A DNA stretch of 32,271 nt from CAZBUB01 sp964494985 (GTDB lineage: Bacteria; Desulfobacterota; Desulfovibrionia; Desulfovibrionales; Desulfothermaceae). The stretch covers positions 1 through 32,271 of the forward strand of contig CAZBUB010000029.1 in the NCBI GenBank assembly GCA_964494985.1, read 5' to 3'. Shown here piece by piece: positions 15,623-21,886 of the stretch. The number at the start of each line of letters is the position of its first letter. Position 1 is the stretch's first letter. The translations under genes were made by a program, and so were the position numbers. A model generated the notes under the pieces. The model was not told the DNA's origin. It did no database searches and was given only the letters and a program-made list of their open reading frames with translations.

Positions 15623-16999
15623 GTGCATAGTATAGATCCTGCCAGAATACAGGCTCTGAACCAGGCTGAGCCCGGGGACGGCCCGGTCCTGTACTGGATG
15701 AGCCGGGAGCAGCGCATCCAGGACAACTGGGCCCTGCTGCAGGCCCAGAACCTGGCCCTGGAGGCAGGCCAGGGGCTGGCTGTCATATTCTGCCTGCAGC
15801 CAAGCTTTTTGGGAGCAACCTGGAGGCAGTACGATTTTATGCTCCAGGGCCTGCAGGAAACCTGCGGACAGTTCCTGGAGCTGAACATCCCCTTTGTGCT
15901 CAGGCTGGGGGAGCCCCAAGAGGTTGTTCCGGATATCATCACCCAACTGCAGGCCAGGTGCCTGGTCTGCGATTTCGATCCCTTGCGCATCAAGGCCGAA
16001 TGGCGCAGCCAGGTTGCGCAGCGCATCCAGATCCCCATGCACCTGGTGGACGCCCACAACATTGTCCCCTGCTGGCAGGTCTCGAACAAGCAGGAATATG
16101 CTGCGCGTACCATCCGGCCCAAGATCCAGAGCCAGTTGCCCAGGTTCCTGCAGCCCATTCCTGAACCCATCAAGCATCCCTATCACGTATCCAGATTAGA
16201 GCTTGGGCTGCCTGACTGGGGCCAGGCTAAGAGCAGCCTGGATATAGACTCCTCAGTAGCAGCCGTGAGCTGGCTGCGGCCTGGCCCAGGAGCCGGGCTG
16301 GAAAAGCTGCAGGAATTCATGCGCTCCAGGCTGGAGATGTATGAGCAAAAAAGCAGGGATCCCAATGTCCGGGCCCAGTCAGACCTCTCCCCTTACTTGC
16401 ATTTCGGCCAGCTTGGGCCGCAAAGGGCTGCCTGGGAGGTCTGGCAGCAGCCGGGCATCTCCACCCAGGCCAAGCAGGCCTTCCTGGAACAGCTGATCAT
16501 CCGCAGGGAGCTGGCGGACAACTTCTGCTGGCAGAACCCTGACTACGACAACCTGCAGGGGCTCCCTGCCTGGGCCAGGCAAACTTTGAGCAAGCACAGA
16601 GAGGATCCCAGAGCCCACCTCTATTCTTTGCAACATTTGCAGGCAGGGCAGACCCATGATGAACTCTGGAACGCGGCCCAATGGGAGATGCTTGCAACTG
16701 GCAAGATGCATGGCTACATGCGTATGTACTGGGCCAAAAAGATTCTGGAGTGGACCAGGGACCCGGAGCAGGCCCTGGATTTCGGCATATATCTCAACGA
16801 CCGTTTTGAGCTGGACGGCAGGGATCCCAACGGGTACACAGGACTGCTCTGGGCCATAGGCGGCCTGCACGATCAGGGCTTTAAAGAGCGCGGGGTATTC
16901 GGCAAGATCCGCTTCATGAGCCAGGCAGGCTGCAGGCGCAAATTCAATGTCCGGGCCTATATCCAGGCTCATCTGGACCTGAGGCAAAATGAGCTGTGA
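15623..16999 (+). CDS. phr: Class II deoxyribodipyrimidine (CPD) photolyase
   Basis: A 458-residue flavoprotein that repairs cyclobutane pyrimidine dimers using blue light. It starts at GTG 15623, the first start after an in-frame stop. The N-terminal alpha/beta domain opens with VLYWMSREQRIQDNWAL, a class II hallmark. The FAD-binding half contains LSPYLHFGQLGPQRAA, then ELADNFCWQNPDYDNL, then MHGYMRMYWAKKILEW. It ends with LNDRFELDGRDPNGYTG and VFGKIRFMSQAGCRRKF. Length and motif order match class II enzymes. Its presence in an apparent anaerobe suggests exposure to sunlit, probably shallow, water or sediment; that is inference. Confidence 0.94.
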   Translation: MHSIDPARIQALNQAEPGDGPVLYWMSREQRIQDNWALLQAQNLALEAGQGLAVIFCLQPSFLGATWRQYDFMLQGLQETCGQFLELNIPFVLRLGEPQEVVPDIITQLQARCLVCDFDPLRIKAEWRSQVAQRIQIPMHLVDAHNIVPCWQVSNKQEYAARTIRPKIQSQLPRFLQPIPEPIKHPYHVSRLELGLPDWGQAKSSLDIDSSVAAVSWLRPGPGAGLEKLQEFMRSRLEMYEQKSRDPNVRAQSDLSPYLHFGQLGPQRAAWEVWQQPGISTQAKQAFLEQLIIRRELADNFCWQNPDYDNLQGLPAWARQTLSKHREDPRAHLYSLQHLQAGQTHDELWNAAQWEMLATGKMHGYMRMYWAKKILEWTRDPEQALDFGIYLNDRFELDGRDPNGYTGLLWAIGGLHDQGFKERGVFGKIRFMSQAGCRRKFNVRAYIQAHLDLRQNEL

Positions 17000-17097
17000 A
17001 CCGGGTTCCAGGCCTGGACACCCCATTGCCCAGACCTAGAATCCGGCCCAAGGAGGGAAGTATAACACCACGGGGCGCTGCACCGGGCTCAAGTTGA

Positions 17098-17206
17098 ATA
17101 GGTTACGATTACGGCAACGATAGCGATAGCGGTGGGAAGAAACCTTTCAAGCCTTTTACATCAGGGTCGTAGTCGATGTCGTGGTCGATCTTGATGATTT
17201 CTTCCA
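17098..17206. repeat. Intergenic inverted-repeat element, copy 4 (between convergent genes)
   Basis: The left arm reads GGTTACGATTACGGCAACGA, then TAGCGATAGCGG. The right arm, in reverse complement, reads GGAAGAAATCATCAAGATCG followed by ACCACGACATCGACTACGAC. The right end TGATGATTTCTTCC matches copy 1 exactly. It lies between the convergent photolyase and flavoprotein genes, 10 bp beyond the flavoprotein stop. The 98 bp between the photolyase stop and this element show nothing recognisable. Confidence 0.75.
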
Positions 17207-17215
17207 CAGACAAGG

Positions 17216-18571
17216 CTATCCAGCCATCTTCTGCAGGGCCTGCTCCCCTGCTATGCTGATCGGCTCCAGGCTGGGCTCTGAGGAGTTGTCCGGGTTGCCG
17301 GCGCACATCAGGGTGGTCAGGTCCTGGGCGGTCTTGTGCCCCAGGATCAAAGCGTTCACAGTATCTATCTCCTTGGCCGGCCCTTCGTGATCGCTGATGA
17401 TCTGCCCGCCCAAAAGCCTCCGGGTGCCGCGATCAAAAACCAGCTTAATCTGCCAGGGCAACGCACCAGGGATCATGGCGTGCTTGCTGCGGGAATTCAC
17501 TGTAGCGCAGACCGGATCATAGCCCTCCTGCCTGGCTGCTGACTCTGTAAAGCCTGTAGCTGAGATATACTTGCCGAACAGCCTGACCTGGCTACTGCCC
17601 AGCAGCCCGGGAAAGGGGAAATCATAGCCAGCAAGCCTCTTGGCGATGTATCTGCCCTGGATTACAGCCGGTCCCCTGAGCTGTATGGGACTAGGACGGC
17701 CGGTGATAAAATTCCAGTTGTCTATACAGTCCCCGCCTGCCAAAACGTCCGGCTGCGAGGTCTCCAGGAACTCGTTGACCTGGATCCCGAACTGGCCCAT
17801 CTCCAGGCCCATGTTCTCCGCCAGCTCCAGGTTGGGTCTGGCCCCTACATTCATAAACACCATGTCCGCATCTACCTGTTCCCCGGAGGAAAGCTCCACT
17901 CCTGTAACCAGGCCATTCTGGCCCAGGATCTTCTCCACCTTCTGGCCCATACGCATGGAAAGGCCCTGTTCCTGCAGATAGCCATGCACCTGCTCCCCCA
18001 GCTCACTATCCAGCATCAGGGGCAGGGGCTGATCCAAAAACTCAATCACCTCTGCCTGGAAATCTTCAGGGCGGTTCTCCAAAAGTAGGGTGCTGGACTC
18101 CAGGCTGATAAAACCGGAACCTACCAAAACCAGCTTTTTGGGGTCTTTTGCCTGCATGTACTCCCGAATCCTTTCCGCATCCGCAAGACTGCGCAGAGTG
18201 AACACCCCTTCCAGATCGCTGCCTGGGATGGGAGGCACTATAGGCTTGGCTCCAGTGGAAAGCACCAGCTTGTCGTACTCCAGCTCCCTGCCCTGGGAGA
18301 GCTGCACCCGCTTATTCTTGCTGTCCACCTCCTGGACCCGGTCCTTGATCAGCTCGATGTTATTGTCTGCAAACATTTTGTCCGGATTCACAATGGATTC
18401 CGGGGCGACCAGACCGGCCACCACATGGGGCAGGGCTCACCTGACAATGAACCGGTCCTCCTCGCTGATCAGGCTGATTTTGATATCCGGCATAAGCTGT
18501 CTGGCCCGCATGGCTGCTGGCCCTCCAACACCGCCACAGCCCACGATTATCAAATGTTCTCCTTTCTGCAT
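17216..18571 (-). CDS. Selenocysteine-containing FAD/NAD(P)H disulfide oxidoreductase (CoA-disulfide reductase/NADH oxidase-like)
   Basis: A 451-residue flavoprotein when the in-frame TGA at 18437-18439 (codon 45) is read through. Translation from ATG 18571, with AAAGGAGG 5 nt upstream, gives the FAD Rossmann start HLIIVGCGGVGGPAA, then DRFIVR-U-ALPHVVAGL. In CoA-disulfide reductases and Nox-type oxidases the single redox cysteine stands at residue ~43, followed by xLPY; the TGA falls on that codon. The frame then stays open with STGAKP (105-110), the NAD(P)H-binding VLVGSGFISLE (151-156 core), and AGGDCID (279-284, FAD). It ends with a dimerisation domain (MCAGNPDN). A SECIS-like hairpin follows the TGA. 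It probably reduces a small disulfide, polysulfide or oxygen with NAD(P)H; the substrate is not known. The DUF1638 gene ends 74 bp upstream and is likely co-transcribed. Confidence 0.86.
18404..18422 (-). promoter_or_regulatory. Predicted bacterial SECIS element
   Basis: On the coding (minus) strand the RNA GGUGGCC-GGUCU-GGUCGCC forms a 7-bp stem with two G-U pairs and a five-base loop. It begins 15 nt after the UGA, and the loop GG lies 22-23 nt after it, inside the 16-37 nt range used for bacterial SECIS models. The GGUCU loop is the same as the SelB-contacting loop of E. coli fdhF mRNA (AGGUCU). It lies within the coding sequence, as bacterial SECIS elements do. Confidence 0.82.
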
Positions 18572-18645
18572 AAAGGCCTCCTTTGCTTGTGCTTGCCATC
18601 TTTTTCCCTGGGGCCTGCACCCTGTCCCAGGGCTCCATCCTGACT

Positions 18646-19293
18646 CTAGCCCTGAAGCCTCTCAGCTCCCTGCAGGAGCAGATCCTTGAACCTGTCCAGG
18701 CTTACAGGATAGTACTGGATGGGAATGCCCATCCAGTCGGAATAATCCAGGAACTCCTCCGGTTTTTCAGCCATGAACTCCTCTGTGTAGCCGATCCCGT
18801 CCAGGACTATGGCCCCGCCGGTATGCTTGGGGAAGTTCTCAGTGGCCAGCCCCTTGTCCCAGCCCTGGAATACCTGATGCCTGAACTTGATCCAGCCCGG
18901 GACCATCCACCAGACCTTTTCCCCGCCTGCCATTTCCTGGGCGATCCTGTCCCGTTCCTTTTGACTGGCGAGCATGTCCATGCAGTGCGTGGCCTGGATT
19001 CTGGTGATATTCTCCCCTTGCTCCTGGATGACGTGATCTATGCTCCGGGTGGGCTCCTGGACATTTATATAGCAGAATTTACCACCGTAGACGACTAAAA
19101 CTTTGTCTACAGATTTTTTGGCCTGCTTGATCCTCTGCACCAGCTGCCGCTCAAGCTCCTGGGGATCCTCATGCAGTCCTGGTGTGGTGTATTTGAGATG
19201 CTCAGTGTCCAAGAAACCTTCCTGCTTGAGGTGATTCAGCTCAAGGCTTACGGTGCCGCAGGCTACTAGAGCGATATCCTGGAAGCTCGTCAT
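18646..19293 (-). CDS. DUF1638 family protein
   Basis: A 215-residue soluble protein. The start is ATG 19293 (MTSFQDIALVACGT), which has AAAGGAGG a few bases upstream. The family pattern is visible as an N-terminal IALVACGTVSLEL, then TPGLHEDPQELE, VLVVYGGKFCYIN, ATHCMDMLASQKERDRI and WWMVPGWIKF. DUF1638 has no established reaction; from memory, members often sit beside corrinoid-dependent methyltransferases, but none is present here. The conserved cysteines (ACG, KFC, THC) could bind a metal. It lies directly behind a sigma-54 promoter and upstream of the selenoprotein gene, so the two are expected to act together. The family assignment rests on these motifs only. Confidence 0.75.
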   Translation of the reverse strand: MTSFQDIALVACGTVSLELNHLKQEGFLDTEHLKYTTPGLHEDPQELERQLVQRIKQAKKSVDKVLVVYGGKFCYINVQEPTRSIDHVIQEQGENITRIQATHCMDMLASQKERDRIAQEMAGGEKVWWMVPGWIKFRHQVFQGWDKGLATENFPKHTGGAIVLDGIGYTEEFMAEKPEEFLDYSDWMGIPIQYYPVSLDRFKDLLLQGAERLQG

Positions 19294-19382
19294 GGCTTTC
19301 CTCCTTTGCTGGTTATGCAGGACAACTGCTGCAATGGCTTCAGCAGCTGGCTGACTAATGTTTAGGTTTTCCTTCTTTGCAA

Positions 19383-19398
19383 GCAAATACAGTGCCAG
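19383..19398 (-). promoter_or_regulatory. Sigma-54 (-24/-12) promoter for DUF1638-selenoprotein operon
   Basis: On the minus strand CTGGCACTGTATTTGC matches the sigma-54 consensus TGGCAC-N5-TTGC at every invariant position, with the GG and GC elements 12 bp apart. Transcription would begin near 19371, giving a leader of about 78 nt before the ATG at 19293. An operator-like array lies 100-140 bp upstream, as an enhancer-binding activator would need. Confidence 0.8.
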
Positions 19399-19467
19399 AC
19401 AGCAAAATTCCCAGCAAACGGAGAAAAACAGACGGATCTGGAACCTGAGAAACCATCTTTGGCCCCA

Positions 19468-19509
19468 ATAACGTTACCACAAGGGCGTTACCGTAACGAC
19501 ATTGTAACG
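19468..19509. promoter_or_regulatory. Symmetric CGTTAC/GTAACG array, probable activator-binding site
   Basis: CGTTAC occurs at 19472-19477 and 19486-19491, and GTAACG at 19493-19498 and 19504-19509. The inner pair forms the perfect palindrome CGTTACCGTAACG. Four half-sites in 38 bp, lying between two divergent sigma-54-like promoters at 80-140 bp from each predicted start, suggest an upstream activating sequence for one enhancer-binding protein. Confidence 0.68.
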
Positions 19510-19562
19510 CTTGCCACACCCCAGCTGCAAGCCTGGAAACCACTCAGCCTGAGAAGAGCAGC

Positions 19563-19579
19563 CTGGCATACTTTATGCT
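19563..19579 (+). promoter_or_regulatory. Sigma-54-like promoter for the 104-residue gene
   Basis: CTGGCATACTTTATGCT keeps the GG and GC elements 12 bp apart (19565-19566 and 19577-19578), but has CAT for CAC and ATGC for TTGC, so it is a weaker match than the divergent promoter. Transcription would begin near 19590, just before the ribosome-binding site AAAAAAGGAG at 19591-19600. Confidence 0.55.
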
Positions 19580-19606
19580 GAGTTATTACCAAAAAAGGAG
19601 ATACAT

Positions 19607-19921
19607 ATGGCGGTCATGGGCGATGAAAAACAGGAAAAAAAGATCACAGAGCTGGCAGAAATAGCCCAGAGGCATTTCCCTGATTATAAAGTTATGACCT
19701 TTAAAGGTGCCTTCAGACAGGGGGCTCAAAAAGCAGTGCAAAAGAGCAGCTTTAATTCCTGGGAGGAGGTAGTCCGGCAGCCAGTTCCCAAAAGAAGGGA
19801 GTTCTTCAACAGCCTATTGCAAGAATCCAAGCCACACTTAGTCAAATTCACTGGAGATAATAATATCGACAAGCTTTTAGAGGAGTTAAAGAAGGAGAAC
19901 GAGAAATACCTGCATGATTAG
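19607..19921 (+). CDS. Unknown 104-residue protein divergent from the selenoprotein operon
   Basis: A small, charged, mostly helical protein that I do not recognise. The start ATG 19607 has a strong ribosome-binding site (AAGGAG) and a putative sigma-54 promoter. It begins MAVMGDEKQEKKITELAEIA, has a middle HFPDYKVMTFKGAFRQG, and ends with a lysine- and glutamate-rich helix (DKLLEELKKENEKYLHD). It has no cysteines, signal peptide or membrane segment. It shares its control region with the DUF1638-selenoprotein operon, so co-regulation is likely. The next gene is convergent, ending at 19943, so this is a single-gene transcript. Confidence 0.78.
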   Translation: MAVMGDEKQEKKITELAEIAQRHFPDYKVMTFKGAFRQGAQKAVQKSSFNSWEEVVRQPVPKRREFFNSLLQESKPHLVKFTGDNNIDKLLEELKKENEKYLHD

Positions 19922-19942
19922 TCCCTGCTGGAAGCTATGGGC

Positions 19943-20500
19943 TCAGAGCTGGAGCAGGTCAAAAAAGCTGGACTCCAGCTCCTTGCGCTTATCCTGGATC
20001 AATTGCAACTGAGCCGGGAGCGCCCTCTGTCGCTTGCAGACAGACTCCCGCACCAGCCCCATCTGCCAGGGACAAAGATACCAGGTGCACATAAAAGGCC
20101 GCAGGATGCGGGGCAGGCGGCACCCCTGCCTGGCAAGCAAGGCGCAAGGCTGGTTTGCTTTAGGTTTGGGCTGGCCCAGGGGCAGGGCCAGCTGCTGGCA
20201 GTGCAGGAACAACAAGTCCCGGAAGTCGTAGCCCACCTCTGCCCGCTTGCAGCAGGAATCAGCACACCAGGGGCAAGTCCTGGAGCAAAGCTCCTCCAAA
20301 TCCTTATCCAGGCTTATAATCAGGCCTTGGATATCCAGGGCCTGCTTGAACAAAGCCAGGGCTCTGCCTCCCAGTCTGTGTAGGGTGAGATCCAGTCCCA
20401 GCTGGGCCTGACGCCAGGCTTCGGGCGTGTTCCAGGTTTGATCCGGAATCTGCATGGTGAGGCAGAAAGTTTCCCTGCAATGATAGCAGGAGATCAACAT
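19943..20500 (-). CDS. Cysteine-cluster protein (YkgJ-like)
   Basis: A 185-residue cysteine-rich protein. The start is placed at ATG 20500 (MLISCYHCRETFCL), 7 nt after the stop of the metallopeptidase gene; a longer frame to 20620 would overlap that gene and lacks support. Cysteine groups are CYHC near the N-terminus, CPWCADSCCKR in the middle, and a C-terminal set in CALLARQGC and MCTWYLC. The spacing C-x2-C-x3-CC is close to the CxxCxxCC of the YkgJ family, whose members are thought to bind zinc or iron-sulfur; the function is unknown. Re-initiation after the upstream stop would couple its translation to the metallopeptidase. Confidence 0.7.
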   Translation of the reverse strand: MLISCYHCRETFCLTMQIPDQTWNTPEAWRQAQLGLDLTLHRLGGRALALFKQALDIQGLIISLDKDLEELCSRTCPWCADSCCKRAEVGYDFRDLLFLHCQQLALPLGQPKPKANQPCALLARQGCRLPRILRPFMCTWYLCPWQMGLVRESVCKRQRALPAQLQLIQDKRKELESSFFDLLQL

Positions 20501-20507
20501 GCTCGGT

Positions 20508-21263
20508 TCAGAACCTGGCCCACCAGGGCACAGCGATCTGGCGCGCTGCCTTGAGCTCCTGCTCATATCTGGCCCTCTGCGGCGAGAGCTCAGTGAGCAG
20601 AGCCTTAAATTTCGGGCCATGATTGGGATGCCTCACATGGCAGAGCTCATGCAGCAGCACGTGGCGGGCAAGCTCCTGAGCCAGGAACAAAAGCTGACAG
20701 TTCAGGCTCAAGGTCCCAGAGGATGAGAAGCTGCCCCAGCGGGTCTTCTGCCTCCGGACCTGGATCCTGGCCACAGGCAGGTTGTGCTCCCGGGCCAAGG
20801 CCCAGGCCCAAGGCACCAATACTGCCCTGCCCTGCTCCTTGAGCCAGTCCTGCAGCAGCCAACAGCAGACATCAGCCTGGGTCCGGGGATCAGCCTGGAT
20901 CACAATCTGATCCCTGCTGGGCATCTCCCAACAGGGATCCTGACTCGAATCTGACCTATAGCCCACAGTGAAGAATTGCTGACTGGCCTCCAGGTGGATT
21001 TCCCCTGGCAGATGCGCTGCCTCCGGCCTGAGTGCTGCCGCATGCTCGATCTGGTCCTTATGTTGCAATATCCATTCCTGGTTGGCCCAGAGGATCTTCT
21101 GGGCCTGGGAAGCAGGCCAGCCCTGAGGAAGCACAACCTCCAGTCCTGTCCCTTCCAGGATACGCAGCCGGACATATTTGGCCCTAGGACTGATCCGGAC
21201 AGCATAAGGCACCTGAACCCTCTTTGGCTGCATCTTCTGCACAACTTTTCGGATCCTGTGCAA
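20508..21263 (-). CDS. YgjP-like zinc metallopeptidase (M48/WLM-type)
   Basis: A ~251-residue protein of the YgjP (DUF45) family. The zinc-binding motif is HVLLHELCHVRHPNHGPKF, with HELCH as HExxH and a downstream histidine. It is preceded by the family signature RRQKTRWGSFSSSGTLSLN. The N-terminal half contains RISPRAKYVRLRIL and a WILQHKDQIE helix, both usual in the family. The start is probably TTG 21263, because AGGAGG lies 5 nt upstream; GTG 21269 overlaps that site. No signal peptide is present, so it is cytoplasmic. YgjP has been linked to nucleic-acid or restriction-associated roles, but its substrate is not established. Confidence 0.86.
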   Translation of the reverse strand: MHRIRKVVQKMQPKRVQVPYAVRISPRAKYVRLRILEGTGLEVVLPQGWPASQAQKILWANQEWILQHKDQIEHAAALRPEAAHLPGEIHLEASQQFFTVGYRSDSSQDPCWEMPSRDQIVIQADPRTQADVCCWLLQDWLKEQGRAVLVPWAWALAREHNLPVARIQVRRQKTRWGSFSSSGTLSLNCQLLFLAQELARHVLLHELCHVRHPNHGPKFKALLTELSPQRARYEQELKAARQIAVPWWARF

Positions 21264-21334
21264 AGCCACCTCCTGGACTGCAAACCGCTCTGCTAGGAAT
21301 CACTGGCTATTGCTATGCCCATACGTTCATAAAG

Positions 21335-21886
21335 TTATGTTCTTTCTAAAATAATTTCAGTGGCTTCTTTGATCCCCTGGGCGACTGTGGAACCAGCAGG
21401 TATTTCATGGCTATGTTTCCTTCCGTGGCCGGAAAGAACATATATGCCTGTTGCCCCTGCATTGATCGCAAGCTGAACATCATGGGGGTGATCTCCAATG
21501 ACAAAAGAACATCCAAGGTCAACTCCAAAATCCCCTGCTGCTTTCTCGAGGAAGTAGGGACTGGGCTTTATGCAATGACAGCCAGACCATCGAGCATGAG
21601 GGCAGACATAAATTGCTTTCAAAAGTATGCCATGTCCTCTCAGGTATGACGCAATGTATGCATTCACCCCTTCTACTTCTTGCATGGAGATTGTGCCCTT
21701 GGCCACGCCAGACTGATTTGTGACCATGAACAGGTAATACCGCTCACACAGACTCTGCAGTGATGTTATTGTGTCCTTGAAGAACACCACTTGCGATGGA
21801 TCTGATAGATCACCCCGATCTTCAATAATAGTGCCATCGCGATCCAAAAACACACCACAGACCAGATTATTTATACTTGCAGGCAT
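21335..21886 (-). CDS. HAD-family phosphatase, GmhB/HisB-N-like
   Basis: A 183-residue HAD phosphatase of the D-glycero-D-manno-heptose 1,7-bisphosphate 7-phosphatase/histidinol-phosphatase group. Motif I is VFLDRDGTII with the nucleophile and acid aspartates. Motif II is MVTNQSGVAKG. A zinc loop follows as CPHARWSGCHCIKPSPYF. Motif IV is VIGDHPHDVQLAINAGATG. In GmhB the product feeds ADP-heptose for lipopolysaccharide. Here the start overlaps the end of the DUF3141 gene by 16 bp, so it is translated together with a PhaC-like hydrolase, not a heptose gene. The substrate may therefore differ from GmhB. Confidence 0.85.
   Translation of the reverse strand: MPASINNLVCGVFLDRDGTIIEDRGDLSDPSQVVFFKDTITSLQSLCERYYLFMVTNQSGVAKGTISMQEVEGVNAYIASYLRGHGILLKAIYVCPHARWSGCHCIKPSPYFLEKAAGDFGVDLGCSFVIGDHPHDVQLAINAGATGIYVLSGHGRKHSHEIPAGSTVAQGIKEATEIILERT

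Noticed and set aside
17098..17206. CRISPR-like array from the GAC/GAT periodic repeats
   Set aside because: There are no regularly spaced identical repeats with unique spacers, and no cas genes; the pattern is a single inverted-repeat element.
18360..18638. A frameshift or nonsense mutation as the explanation for the split flavoprotein
   Set aside because: The frame is the same on both sides of the TGA, the stop falls exactly on the catalytic cysteine codon, and a GGUCU-loop hairpin follows at the right distance. Random damage would not be expected to meet all three conditions.
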